Made by a program: the position numbers and the translations under genes. Shown in pieces: positions 35,162-48,337 of a DNA stretch of 64,000 nt. The stretch is from Volvariella volvacea V23. Lineage: Eukaryota > Basidiomycota > Agaricomycetes > Agaricales > Pluteaceae. The notes beneath the pieces are model-generated. The model did no database searches, was not told the DNA's origin, and saw nothing but the letters and a program-made list of their open reading frames with translations. The DNA is taken from positions 78,119-142,118 of the forward strand of contig KB722737.1 in assembly GCA_000349905.1 (NCBI GenBank), read 5' to 3'. Each line of letters starts with the position of its first letter. The first letter of the stretch is position 1.

Positions 35162-38100
35162 ATGGTGGCACAAACCCGTCATGGAGCCCAGCCGTCGCCC
35201 GCAAGGGGCAAATTGGCGTTCAGCGACAAACTCATCTCCAAGGGCCAATCAACGGACGCGTTGCTCAAGAAACTCAAGACGGTCCACACCCAGCTGTCCC
35301 AGCTCGACCAGGAAGAAGTCGACATTAATTCGCTCAATACAGTCAGGAGAGAGCTCATCAACACTTCTATCATGCTTCACAAGGATAGAGGTGTCAAGGC
35401 CTATGCTGCTTGCTGTCTTGCGGACATTCTGCGACTCTACGCCCCCGACGCACCTTACACCCAAGCCGAACTCCGCGATATATTCCAATTTTTCTTTCGC
35501 CAACTTCTCAATGGACTCAAGGGAACCGACGCTTCCTACTACAGCGAGTACTTTCACCTCCTCGAATCCCTCTCGACCGTCAAGAGCGTTGTCCTAGTAT
35601 GCGACCTCGAGAATGCTGAAGAATTGATGGCCGAAATCTTTCGTGGCTTTTTTACGATTATTAAACGCGATCTGGCGAAGAAGATTGAACTCTTTATGAT
35701 GGACATTCTGGTGGCATTGATTGACGAGTGTCAGACGTTGCCTAATGAGGTGTTGGAGATTATTATGGCCCAGTTCATGGAGAAGAATGCAGTGAGTAGG
35801 CTTTCTCTTCTCCCCAGCCCGTGTTCACTACACTAGTCTGTGGTCCCCCTATCCTAATATACCATCTTATTGTCCTCCCTTAGCGACTGGACCAACCTTC
35901 ATATCGACTCGCAGTCCAAGTTTGCAATGCCACCGCCGACAAACTTCAACGACACGTATCTCAATACTTCTCTGACATCATTACTTCCCACTCACGCGAA
36001 GAAGAAGAATTCGAGGAAATCCGGACGGCACACGACCTCATCAAACGGCTGCACCACTCTTGTCCGGGTCTTCTACACAGCGTTATCCCGCAACTAGAAG
36101 AAGAATTACGCGTAGAGGACAACACCGTGAGGCTGATTGCTACTCAGGTTTTGGGAGAGATGTTTGCGGACAAGGGGGGCCCTGATCTCATCAGGAAGTA
36201 TCCGTCCACGTGGAGTTTTTGGCTATTGCGGAGGAACGACAAAGTGAACACTATACGCCTGAAATTCGTGGACCTTGCAAAGGGAATTCTAGCCAACCTG
36301 AATCCGGAGATGCGGGCAGTGATTGAAGGTGTGCCACTCATTCGAGGCATTCGTTGGTCCGTTCATTTAACCATATGACCGTACTGGATTAGACGCTCTA
36401 CGATCGAAGCTCCTCGATCCTGACGAAAAAGTCCGAGCGGCGGTTTGTAAAGTCTATTCCCAGTTGGACTACGAAACGGCATTACATCATGTATCTGAAC
36501 AGCAACTCCGCGCCGTAGCCGAGAGAGGAATGGACAAAAAGGTAATTTCATCATCTTCGCTTCCGACACGTCTGACGGGTTCTGAATTACCGCACTGTGT
36601 AGCATGTTGTACGGGTCGAGGCGCTGAACAGCTTGGGGAAGTTGTATAGCTTGGCATATCCTGAGATGTAAGTTCATCCCCTGGACTGTATGCTGCGCAT
36701 AATTCAACTTATTCGTGGTGTCATTCAGCGAGGCCAATGACCCAGCTGCAATACGGCAATTTGCGTGGATACCCAACACCGTACTGCAAATGACCTCAGT
36801 TGGTAATGAAGTTAGGTTCGTCGCCCTTCTGATAGCAGTGGTACCACTGCTCATTGTGGACTTCTTATATAGGGCGATTGTTGAGTCTGTAGTGGCAGAT
36901 TACATTCTGCCGTTGCCGACGCCGGTAGCTGGCACTTCAGGAAAGGGACTCGAGGTTGATGAAGTGAGCTGGACGGATAGGCTCTTGAATACGATGAAAT
37001 ATTTGGAAGAGAAGTCTGTCAACGCTCTCTTGGGTCTTACAGGACTGCGAAATCTGTATGTTCGCCTTGTAATTCGACTCTGTGTCTTATTAATACGTCA
37101 TTCAAGCCGACCGACTCTTTATGAAGTTTACCTTGAATGTTGTATCAAGAATAATGTACGTATGTCCGCCCATAATGCCCGATTTTGCCTGATATTCTCT
37201 TAATCCTAGGGTGGGATAATAGACAAGGATGAGGAACGAGTTAAGCAACGACTTCGGGCGGTCATACAACATATTGCAGGTAGCTGTGTTCTTCACCACA
37301 ATTGGTCAACCTTCTAGCTAATGGTCCCACTCTCCAGGTTCATTCCCAGATCATCAGAAGGCCACAGAAGACCTGAATGCGTTTGCAAAGCTGAACGAGA
37401 GCAGGCTTTACAAATTAATGAAGTCTTGCATGGATCCTCAGACTGACGTCAAGGCACTAATAAGAGCAACCGTAAGTCGCTCTGTAATTCCTCTCCCATT
37501 CCATCTCTCAGACTATTGTTGTTCAGACCGAATTCGAGCGCAGGCTTGAACAATCCGCATCCTCATCTTCTACTATATCTTCCACCATGTCCATCATCCT
37601 CCGTCGCGCAAGTCTCCGCATCCTCAACCCCTCCTCAATCCCCACACTCCTCAAACGCATCCACAAGTCCAACGCAAACTCTTCCAATGAACAAGCGCAA
37701 GCCATTGCGCTCCGCGCGCAAACTCTACTGCAGTTCGCTTCCAAGCACCTACCAGCGGTGTATAAGAGCCACATTGGCGAACTAGGGAGAGCGATTCTTG
37801 TTGGTGGAGGCGCAGGGGAGGAGAGGGGGAAGGATAAGGATAGAGGGTTGGAGTTGAGCGAGAGGGAGTTGCCGGTGGCCGAGGTGGCGTTGCAGGCGCT
37901 TGCGGGATTGGTGGATTGGGATGCGAGTCTGTTCCCGAGTGACAAGTAAGTGCTGGCTTCTTGTTCATGACTGGGGCGGGTGCCCTTTGGGAATGAGTGA
38001 TTGTGATGTCGATGTTGACAACCGATTTTTTTTCTATTTGCGTTATTAGACGCCTACAAGATCGTATCGTTCGATTCGCGCTATCGCCATATCCACGGCA

Positions 38101-40632
38101 TGCCAAGTTTGCTGCTCGTATCTTGGCTGTGGGAGAAGGCGACGCTGCTACGAAGATTCGTAGCTCCCTCTATCGAGTACGTACCTCCCTTTCTCTTTTT
38201 GCATGTTCTTACATACCAATGTCATAACAGAATATCGTCGAGCAACTACCAAACTGTGACACCGAGCTTCTGGTGGGACGCATCGCGGTGCTTTCCCAGT
38301 TTGCCAAATGCGCCTCGGACGTGTTTGAGTCTAGGAGTGATGTGGTGATGCCGTTTTTGCTAAAGCAAGTCTTGATGGCTCCTAGTTTTCCTCCCGAGGT
38401 ATGCTTTCATTGTGTTGGTTGGTATAGATTTAACAACCAGCGTAGGGAGAAGAGGATGACGACGAGGAAGGAGAGGAATGGGCACAAGACGATGAACTAG
38501 CTCCGTTGACATTAGCCAAACTTCAGGCTCTCAAAGTGTGCCGGAATAGGTGCCTAGCGTATGTCAAGAAAAACATACCAACTGCAACTGCAACTGCAAC
38601 TGCCAGTACTAGTGCTAGCGTGAAAGGCAAGACTAGCACTGAAAAGTCGGAAGAGAAGGCGATGGAGATTGCTACGCCAGTGTTGAAGATGCTGGCTACG
38701 ATGTTGGATAACAATGGGACTTTGCTCGGGGATGTCGTTGAAGAGTAGGTGTTGTCTTTCTCTTGGCTCTGTTGTGGTTGTTTATGTGTTATTTTGGTTG
38801 TAGTCGAAAGGTTAGGTCGAGGATGCGGTTGCAGTCTGCTGTGTCGTTGCTGCACATGTCCACTGTCAATGCGTATGCCGACGCTTTGGCGCCCAAGTTC
38901 TTAAGATTGGCAGTCACGGTTCAGGTCAGGATCTCACCCTCCATCCATGCAAGTAAATGTTATCTAACTATATCGGCTTCGCAGGACCCATGCTTCAATG
39001 TGCGGATAGCGTTCTTGTCCAAGCTCATAACCATCCTCCAACCCCGCAAGCTCCCTCCCCGTTATAATGTCATACCGTTCTTGACTGTACAAGATCCCGA
39101 GGCTGATGTTAAAACTATGGTGCGAGTTGTTCTGATGGGCCGAGGGCTTTCTATTAATATAATCCTGGATATGCGTAGGCCGCATCTTTTATCACGAACG
39201 CATTACGAAAGTTGCCACCTGGTAAGTTTACTCTCATGACACCTCCTGTTTCGGCGTTGACAGAATGAACAAAAGCTGTCCGAATCGAACATCTCGAAGT
39301 TATCTTTATTCGCCTCTTGCACCTTCTCGCGCATCACCCAGATTTCTCTACCGGTCACGAAGAAATGCTCGATTTTGCAAAGTACGTGCCCTTATCGATC
39401 GCTGTTTTTGTCGGGCGCTAATTTGAGAGGGGGGGTTAGATATGTACAATTTTACCTCGATCTTGTTGCTACACCAGACACCATCTCTTTGCTTTACCAT
39501 CTTGCGATGAAGGGCAAGACTGTACGCGATGCTGATTCGCATGCACATAGTGAAGTGAGCATTTTACTCCCGTCCCCTTATTTGTCAATTTAATGTATCT
39601 AACTCATCTCTATGACGATAGAATTTTTATATTATGTGTGAACTTGCCCAAGAGCTGATAAAGGGTCGTGCGCGCCAACATTCATGGACGATACCAAGTT
39701 ACCCTGGCAGAGTCAAGCTACCATCTGACATTTTACGACCCCTACCGAATCCCGAGTCTGCCAAGAAGGTGTGATCCGCTTCGCTCACGACTTGACGATG
39801 CGTATCGTCTCCTAACGCACCGGGTTGTCTTTCTAGATTGTCAGCACAACATTTCTGCCTGAGGGTATTCTAACAGCAATACGGGAGCTGGGCGGTAAAC
39901 CTGCAGTCCAGAAAGAGAGAAAGGATAGGAAGAATGCTGCTGCTGGAGCAGGAGAGGCGAAACCTACGGCTGGTAGTAAACGTAAAGCTACCGCGAGGGC
40001 CAACGGAAAGTAAGTTGCTGTGTATATCCTGCCGTTGACGAGCAACTAGGAGCATACATCTCTGACTACCATATAGGAAGCGTGCGAAGCGATGGAAGTC
40101 TGATGACGAAGACGATGAGAGCGAGGAAAGCGACGTCTCGGATTCTGATATGAGCGTGGGCATGGGCTATGCGTCGGCTAAAAGACCACCAACTTCGGAA
40201 CTTGAGGATAATGACGAAGATGCTATGGATGAAGATACAAATGAGGAGGAAGAGAAGTTGGGTCGGGGTGCTCGAACAAGAGCCAAGGTGCGTGAAAATG
40301 ATATGACGGTGTAGTTTGTGTTTATGAATATTGGATACAATTAGGCACGGCAGAAGAGACGGGCCAAAGCTGCGGCGCGCAAGCAGCAACAAGATCAGGT
40401 TCAGGAGCCACAGGGCGAGGACAAAGAGAACGAAACACCCAAGGCGGCTGCCAAGGGACGTGGCGGGAGACCACGGGCTTCTGATCCCAAAAACCGGGGT
40501 CCATCGTCGACTGCATCAAAGGGTACGAAAGTGGACCCAAAGTCGCATGCGAAGGCCACGTCGAAGGTGAAAATGAAACTGTATGATGAGGAGGATGACG
40601 AGTCGCCTATGTCTGAAGTGTCTGACGATTAG
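35162..40632 (+). CDS. pds5: PDS5, cohesin-associated HEAT-repeat protein
   Basis: A long gene with many short introns from ATG 35162 to TAG 40632. The N-terminal block has 'LIHK'-type cohesin-cofactor features: 'SKGQSTDALLKKLKTVHTQL', 'VKAYAACCLADILRLYAPDA' and 'LFMMDILVALIDECQTLP'. HEAT repeats follow ('VRLIATQVLGEMFADKGG', 'EKVRAAVCKVYSQLDYETA', 'VRVEALNSLGKLYSLAYPE'). The last ~200 residues are charged and disordered with an AT-hook-like 'GRGGRPR' and an acidic end. PDS5 binds cohesin at Scc1/Wapl and controls sister-chromatid cohesion. A short Thr-Ala repeat (near 38580) comes from an (ACTGCA)n microsatellite. Several exon boundaries were inferred from family fit only. Confidence 0.93.
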
Positions 40633-40773
40633 TAATTTGTGCATATTATACGATGGATTATTGCTCTGTATAAAGTATTTGTCTTGGATTAAACCTCTTC
40701 GGAGTTGTGGTGCCGCAATTTGCATTCTTCGAGAAATAGCACGCTGCAAATGCTGCACTACTCTTTGATAGTA

Positions 40774-41793
40774 TCAACCAGTAATAGTAGCTAGATCTGC
40801 ACGTTCATCCGTTCTCAGCTCCCCCCCTGCCACTGTGCTGATTGTTGAATACTGCGCGTCAATAATGAGCTCGTCTCCCGTCTCATCACGATATTCGTAT
40901 CCGCTTTCATTAAAACTACCAGAAGACCGAAAACACGTGATTCTGCGTGCACCACGGAAGGAGTGGGGGACGTGGATATTAGCCACCGAATTCACCAGTT
41001 TTAGGGCCAGTTTCAGGTGGGGTCGGTGGGGTGCAGCATCACGCTGTTAATGTGAATGTATGAGTTTTTCGTCCAACCGATGTGGCTTGAAGACCGTGAC
41101 CGCCACTATCAGCTACCAAAGGCGCAAGAAATTGGCTAATTATGCCTCATAAACGGTCTATCGGCCTTGTACTGTGACATGTGCTAGACAGGAGATACGC
41201 TTACCAACATTATGTTCACAGTTGACTGGAAAGCCCTCACGACTATTGACGTCCCATAGTCAAGCATAATGACGTTGGTGGTTGCATCTGAACCCTCCTC
41301 TGTGAGGGAACCGACAAGATCCATCCGCCCAATCGGTCCTATAAGGTTCACGTTCGCATTCACTTCCGCTAGCACTGCTTCAATCAGCAGGTTTGGTCGC
41401 CGATCTAAAACATCACTGGAAAGAAATTGGGATGGAGACTGGGAATGAGGTGAGATTAGAATTGCGGGAGTGGCTGTAGGAGCGATTGAGACTGATAGAT
41501 TCATCGTGCCGGTATGTTGAATTGCATGGAGAGAGTCCGTGGTAGATCCATCAATATTTGTGACCGGATAGGACTCGCGACTCGGCGGAGTCCTCTCAGA
41601 CTTCAAAACAGAATTAGTATGCTAGTGAAAGACATCGTATGAGGGTCTTGGTGGGTTGTAGTATGATTTGAGCTTTGGAAGGGATAAGTTGGAAACGTAC
41701 CCCTCGTGATCTATGCCCTTCCCACTCATCTTCATCCTTTTCGTTCTCTTCCTGCTCGTAGTTTTCTTGCTCATATTCTTCTTGTTCATGCAT
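40774..41793 (-). CDS. Unknown 252-aa protein, possibly DUF7330-like
   Basis: Three exons (41793-41701, 41600-41205, 41043-40774) join in phase 0 at GT-AG sites to 252 aa. The first exon is an E/Q/N-rich acidic stretch starting 'MHEQEEYEQENYEQ'. The rest is beta-rich with 'NANVNLIGPIGRMDLVG', 'IMLDYGTSIVVRAFQSTV' and 'LKLVNSVANIHVPHSFRG'. The alternation of strands around 'NIHVP' resembles fungal adhesin-like domains of the DUF7330 type; this is a weak family guess. No signal peptide or membrane segment is evident. It is divergent from the NACHT gene, with 173 bp between the ATGs. Confidence 0.6.
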
Positions 41794-41966
41794 GGTGAGC
41801 GCAAGAGTTATCAATAATTTATCTATCGACTGGCAGTCATGACGCGGCTAGAACTACTTACGTGACCACCACGTTGCTGAGTGTGGGTTGCCACGCTTTA
41901 CCTTGGGTCCATCTCAGACAACTACCCGTGCACAGAGCCTAGGACCGTGCCGGTACACCTACTACC

Positions 41967-44533
41967 ATGGGGACCTTTCTCTCCCGCCCCATTTACGTCG
42001 ATACCAAACCCAATGCAGATACTCCACCTCTCAGAAAGAATCAAACGGATAACCACCAGACAGTAACAACACCCGACCCTAAATCTATAGACATCCTACA
42101 CAGTGCCTATGTACGCCTTGATAGGAGCACGTTTTACGCAATGGCTGAGGGAGGCAATGTTATCACTTATAACGAATCCAGGGACCAAACAGGTTGAAAG
42201 TTATCCATATCATTCTGCTTGCTTACTCACCCATTGACTCCTTAGAAAGAGACAGACTACGAAACCTTGTTGTGAACGACGCAACGCACACTGGCAAGAT
42301 TCAGGCAGATGAATGCGATCCACATACCCGACAGTCTATCATTCGAGATATTATATCACGAATCGAGAACCCCACAAATGGAAAGATCCTCCTATGGCTT
42401 CGTGGGCCAGCCGGCATTGGAAAATCATCTATAGCAAAGTCGGTGGCCAATGAATTAGACAGGCGGAGCTCTACCGCGATAGTGGCGGGGTCCTTCTTTT
42501 TCTTTAGAAGCGATCCTCACCGTAATAGCCTCCATCGCTTCATCCCAACTTTGGCTTATCAGCTGGCTGTATCTGTGGAGAGCGTAGGGGAAAAGATCGA
42601 CGAGGCTATCAAGAAAGATCCGCAATTATTGATTGCGGATTTGCAGACCCAATGGCGGAAGCTCGTTATCGAACCAGTAAATGCGGTATCCAACATCCCA
42701 CCAGCTGCTATGATTATTGACGGTTTGGATGAATGTATAGAGCAAAGGGATCAGCAGAGGCTTCTAGACTTGCTTTCCTTGTGTGGACCCCAGTTCCCAA
42801 TTTCCTTTATTCTCTGCAGTCGCCCCGAGTCCCATCTTACCAACATCTTCGATACTAATCCACTGTCGATGCTCTGCCAGACTCCTATCGATCTCGCCTC
42901 GCGTAAAGATAGATCAGAGGTGCAAGCGTTTGTAATCTCTCGTTTTTCGGCCATATACTCTCGGCATAGAGATACTCTCCGCTATTATGTTGCTAATGGT
43001 GTTTGGCCTGCAGACCACATCGTAGAGGAAATTGTGGAGAGAGCCGACGGACAGTTCCTGTACCCCACTACCATACTGCGATATATTGACGACGATGACG
43101 CGAGTCCTGGCTCTAACCCCCACGAGAAACTAGAGGTCTGTCTAAAACAGGCCTCTCCAGCGCTCTCTCCACTGGATGCTTTGTATGGGCAAATCATGAC
43201 ATCGTCACACGGTCCTGATGACGAATACATGCACGACCTCCTATATATTTGTTGCTTGCTCCCCCCAGGAGACGTTTCAATAAACCAGGGACCTTTTCTC
43301 CTTTCTGGAAATTCGGTATTTCCCCAGGAAGTGACTCCTAATATTAACCTCCTTGCGGCGCTCGTGCCCCTCGATCGTGCCCACTGTCGATTGAAGCTTA
43401 GCAAACTTCATTCAGTCCTCAACATCCCGGAACATGACGAGAGACCTATCGCCCTTCATCACACATCCTTCACTGATTTTTTATGGGATGCCCACCGCAG
43501 CGGGCCCCACTACATCAAGGGACTTCCATGTGCACAAAGAATTGTAGGCCGCTGTCTATGGCTGTTAGAAGCCCCAGAAACGGCCACAGTCGACCTAGAG
43601 GAGCAGACCAAGCAGTCCGTCATGCACTTGTGGTGGTGCCTTACTCGGTTCTTGGCCGGTAGAACTTCTTTCACCCATCTACCTAGTGCATTCGGGAACC
43701 TATACCCCCAGTGCGTCTGGTCTACAGCACAGATGAGGAATTATTATGCCTGCTTGTGGCAGGGGTGTGGTAATTGTCCTGCCGGACAGAGACAATCTTC
43801 GGATGGCCTCTTTTTCCATGATGGTGAATGTCCACTTTCGTGGAATGGGTTGATAGCCGTTGCCAGCGCCAATGTTCTGCGCGCCAACTTCTTGAAGCTT
43901 CCTTTTCTGGACGGAGACATTTTGGAGGCCGACGATTTCGTGCTTGTCTCGCTTATCTTGTTGCAAAGAGCTGACCTAGTGCAGGCATTGTAGGTGTAGT
44001 TCTATGCCCTTTCAGGTTCCTGATTGCTGATAAATCAAATACAGGTCGACTGATGATCTGCAGTATTTACGTCGGTGGAGTAGAGCGTGGGCTGAGTATC
44101 CGTAGGTCGTTTTTTGTTCTATTGACTCTTCCCTTCGAGTTCCTGAGCTGGCTACTGTACGGCCCTCCAGGAAACAAGACCTAGAGCGATCTTGGATGGA
44201 TGGAATTCCAACGCTCAGCTCACATGCAATCCGGAAGCGAAGAGTAGACCTAATCATTAAGTTTTTGAGAGAACTCCCAGAAGAGCATCGCTATTACAAG
44301 CTCAATAAGCAGAATACTCTTACTTGGCTTAGCGTATGTTCTTAGTTCCAGGTCCATTAATCTCACAATCAGTAATACATCTGCAGGAGAATTTCAATAC
44401 AGGTGCACGAGACCTACTCGTTTATTGGGCAACAATTGAAGAGCCGGAGGATACCGAAGACCGGCATTCATGGTGTTCATCTGCAGGTCTTGGAGGTGAT
44501 ACGGATCGTTATATAATTCCCATAGTAATGTAA
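41967..44533 (+). CDS. NACHT-domain STAND NTPase (fungal NLR-like)
   Basis: Five exons (41967-42192, 42246-43989, 44045-44101, 44171-44333, 44387-44533) join in phase to 778 aa. A ~75-residue N-terminus without a known effector domain precedes the NACHT module. That module has the P-loop 'GPAGIGKSS' (about residues 129-137), Walker B 'AMIIDGLDEC', sensor 'ISFILCSRPE' and the downstream 'ADGQFLYPTTILRYI' common in Agaricomycete NACHT proteins. The C-terminal half has a helical arm with 'LHHTSFTDFLWD' and a Cys-rich patch ('CLWQGCGNCPAGQ'), but no WD40, ANK or TPR repeats. Such proteins are candidates for incompatibility or immune-like signalling; this is inference. Confidence 0.85.
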
Positions 44534-45231
44534 CCTAGTCCTAAGGATTGTGGCAAATTCAGCTGGTTACGCAGAGAAAGCGAATCGCAGCTACCTACCA
44601 TCATGCCTTCCACACCCATCATTTATAGCGATGATTAAGGAGAGTGAGCATTGTGGAAGCTCATTGATTCCTCACAACCGTGTGTGTGCCGCATGCGCCC
44701 TCATCTCCCTTTTCTGGATCTTCTCGGAAATGGAGGATGTGCTTGTAGCACGTTAGAGGACACAAAAGGGCTCTGTGAGGCTCCTAGGAGAAATTTTTTC
44801 GACGTCTATGGTGCATCAGACCCTGAAGACCAGCAGCTCAGGTTGGGATTTCATGTGAAACCACAAGAGTCAGCAATAGTGCCCAAGTCGGAAGGTAAAT
44901 TTGGATTGTCGGTAGACCTATTCTTTTGTCTTGCGGCTTTTTCGTGAGCCTCTTGAGCTTTCTCGCTTTCCTGATCCTAAATTATATACGAAGTGATAGT
45001 GCCGTAGACTACGCTATATAGTATCGAGCACGCAATTGCATGTAATTAGGACTTTGTTGCCATACTCAGTATTGATACCGTGATCTTAGCAGGCAAGTGT
45101 ATATGCACACACCTTATATTGCCTCCGTACGATTCCAGCCAGAAGATGACAGCATTCATCACGCGGGAACCGTGCCGTTGCAGGCCTGTCGTATGTAGAT
45201 GTCAAGCCCCTGATATCCTCCTAGTTCAATA

Positions 45232-45510
45232 CTTCACACTCGCCGTGTTCTGAGCAAGATGTGTGATTTGTTTCAGAAGGGGGCTTGTCAATGACCGTCA
45301 CGGGAACTATAACGGGTGATCAAGCTGGACAACCAACTTGAGTGCTGGGAGCACATTCACCTGAATCGAAAGCGTACTTTACTCAGGAGTGACAAATTTC
45401 GTGTATCCGTCATATCCCCTGCGGATACTACCGAGACTCGTTCTCAACGACGTTGGTTGCCGCGCATCAAACGCCAAATGGTGCTGCACATTGTCCACGT
45501 TACGCGGATA
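45232..45510. repeat. Degenerate repeat, unit 1
   Basis: Shares 'gtgtgattt', 'ctgcggatac' and 'ccaaatggtgctg' in the same order and spacing as unit 3 (47125-47380). Confidence 0.6.
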
Positions 45511-46984
45511 TGCCTGCTCATGTCCTCGCGCGCTTACGCAAACATGCCAGCCCTCGCGTGCTGGACGCTGCACCCAGAGCCTATGCGGAACACGAGTCCA
45601 CTCGACAGCGTTTCGTCATTATCCCGCAAGGCATCTCCAAGAAGCACAATCTGCCAAACAGCTGGCCCGCAGTGCAGCACCCTCGAGCGTTTCGTTCTTC
45701 AGGCCCACAGCCACTCGGGACACAAACCCAACAGACGCAGATGGAGGTGTGACAACTGCACAACCACTGCGGGAGTTCACCGCGAGCGCTCGTACATGGA
45801 GGCCAAAGGGTTGGCAGAGCAGGGTACCAACGCTGCGACGATTCGTCGACGGTGAAACGCCCATCCAAGGACGGGCAGGCGTTCAGGTTGTTGGCCAGCC
45901 TCGAAACCTATGGGCTGTGCAAAAGGGCCTACCACGCGCATACGGCTGCATAGCGACTTTGGAAAGACACAGTCCGTCACTAGAACCCCCGCTGTCTGCC
46001 CCGTAACAAGACCACGTAGGGCGGCACTGATAGTCTGCACGGCGGTGAGAGGCAAGGGGAATCTTCCTTGGTGGGTTCCGACTCGGAGAAAAGGGCCAAG
46101 TTTGGGCAGAGTTTTCGGCATCGTCCGGTCCTATTTCTGTTGGCTCGCCGACAGGGAGTCCTATACCCCCCTGCTCCAGGATTTAAAGGAGTTGAAAAGG
46201 GCCCAGCGATGATCGAGTTTATGATGTGTATCGTTCACCGTGAATGGGGCTCTGAGATGTAATTTTCTGCGATTTGTTGCAGGTGCGTCGCCCTTGCGGT
46301 ACCCCTGGAGCCTGGCACGTCCTTGCCTCGGTCGCCACTATTTATTTTGCAGATGTGCGGTTGGAGAGCCGATTGGGCGGCGATACTGACTCGTGATAGA
46401 ACTGAGCGGACCTGGTGGTGTGGGACGGGAACGAGAGGATTGTTGGATTCGCTTCATTGTCGCTCATACCCCGGCAAGTTTGTGTTTGCTTCGTACATCT
46501 TATCTGTAAGCAGGATGTAAACGACATTCCCTACTCACGCAGCTGACCGCATCCACTAGTACAGCGCGAGAAGACTCCAGCGGCTTACCTCCTAGCGGGT
46601 TTTCGCACTTCGGTGCAGGGTACGACGCCGAGCGCGAGGTGGACAGCAACACAACGCAAGGCTTTTTAGTGTCATTACCTTCATGCAGCTGACCAAACTT
46701 TGTTGAGCAGCGGTAACTGGAATCGCGGGTATGGGCTGCCATTGGCCGAGGAGAATGTTCGAGAACTGTCCGTCTCCCAAGCACAGCGCCACCACTTGTG
46801 CTGTGGACGTATGTTCTGTTATCTATTTTACAGGATGGGACAGGGACAGTAGCAGCGCAGCTTTATTTGTTGAACTTTGTGTTGGTGCAGTTTTGTCGTA
46901 TTGCTTTCGTATCTTCTTCCGCTTTCTTAGTTGCTTGATGACTTGTATATCATGTGATGGAGTGTACTCATTCGTATTGAACAC

Positions 46985-47100
46985 GCAGTACTTCACTCAG
47001 GGGTGGTAAAGCGTATGTTATGCCGCCTGTGGATGCTTGCATAAGAGAACGACTGCCGAGACTTATGCTCGGTGATGTTGCTTATTGCACGCTGAATGAC
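46985..47100. repeat. Degenerate repeat, unit 2 (partial)
   Basis: The 'acttcactcaggggtg...aagcg...tatgccgcctg' segment, followed by 'ccgagacttatgctcgg', matches the middle of unit 3 (47217-47330). Confidence 0.6.
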
Positions 47101-47124
47101 TTTCAATGATGAGACACGCTTGCT

Positions 47125-47380
47125 GCGTTCTGAGAAAGACGTGTGATTTTATCAACGAGTAGCACGGGAGTTGTGGATCAAAACAGGACGACTGAGTGCT
47201 GTGCGTGCATTCAACACGTACTTCACTTAGGGGTGATAAAGCGCATGCATCCGCTACGCCGCCTGCGGATACCACAGCGCGGGCGCATAGAGGGCTCGAC
47301 TTCCGAGACTCATGCTCGGCGAGTTGGTCATCGCCCATAAAACACCAAATGGTGCTGTACACCATATGCGTCGCTCGGTA
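47125..47380. repeat. Degenerate repeat, unit 3
   Basis: Longest unit. It contains 'cgttctgagaaagacgtgtg', 'cgccgcctgcggatacc', 'ccgagactcatgctcgg' and 'accaaatggtgctgtacacc'. Origin (old transposon or duplicated gene) is unknown. Confidence 0.6.
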
Positions 47381-48337
47381 GTCAAACCTTAAAGACGAGT
47401 TTTTCTTGTTGATGAGTGGTTCGTTTGTGCGGTAGCGAGCGACGAGGCTGGAACAGCTTGCCGGCGACAAGCACAAGCCAGGCTTGGACCGGGGGGAGAA
47501 GACACGCCCAGTGTTTTCCAGAACCAAGTTGCTGCCCACGGCGCGGGACGGGAACTCCCGGCCGATTTAGCGGAGATGTCATGGCGGAGATGTCATGGCT
47601 GACGCGGACCAGCCACCACGTTCTGGCTGATCTCGATTCTCTTGATCAGCCTATCAACTTGCGATTCTTCTCGCGAATTTACGCCCTCCTCCATTGTGGG
47701 ACTTTTCATTTCCAAGGCCCACGACACGGGTAATGGAGAGGGAGCTGGGCTGGGAGACCTTGTGACCAGGAAGGTCCGCTGCGTGGTGAGTAAAAAGCGT
47801 TCTGGATGGTACAACTCTTCTCCCCTATCCATCAGTTGACCATCTGAATCAGGGGTCGAGAAAGGACAAAGCGGCTGATGCGGGGACCTTGCGCTGGGAA
47901 AAAAGCTAAATGACAGCCGGAAGAGGTGCATTGGCTGCCGAAAGAAGCAGGAGGCAGCCACGGCCAGAGGAGGTGGTGCTGGAGTGCACGGCGTTTGCGA
48001 CCCTTGGGGATGGAATCAGGAGGACGCGGATTGACTGGGGCGAACGCTTGTTCGTCGGCTCAACGTCGTGGCATCACGTGCGCACCTGCCTAATCGGGCG
48101 GATGAGGCAAGATTTTGGTGTGGAGGGCCGCAAAAGGCAGGCAGAGATCGATCCTACATAGTCCGAGTGGCTGTAGGAGGCCAGCAATTCAGATGTGACC
48201 CTCACGGTTGCGAGACTCCCTGCCTCTCAATTGCTTTATATCTTGCCCTCTGCCCAACACCCTCCCCCCTCTGTCCTCCCCCTCCGACACGCACACGACA
48301 CACGCTACTCCACATAACCACGTATCGGTCCATAAAC

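Larger units (their letters stand above)
44534..48337. other. 3.8-kb gene-poor stretch with degenerate repeats
   Basis: Overlapping frames on both strands lack domains and splice coherence. Related repeats are listed separately (45232-45510, 46985-47100, 47125-47380). The last ~700 bp should contain the promoter of the carboxylesterase. Confidence 0.5.

Noticed and set aside
38575..38615. (ACTGCA)n microsatellite as a separate repeat of interest
   Set aside because: It lies in frame inside a PDS5 exon and codes for a Thr-Ala run in a disordered loop; ordinary.
45316..46212. Long overlapping open frames on both strands
   Set aside because: GC-rich stretch gives open frames in several phases at once; none has a domain, paralogue or coherent splice sites.
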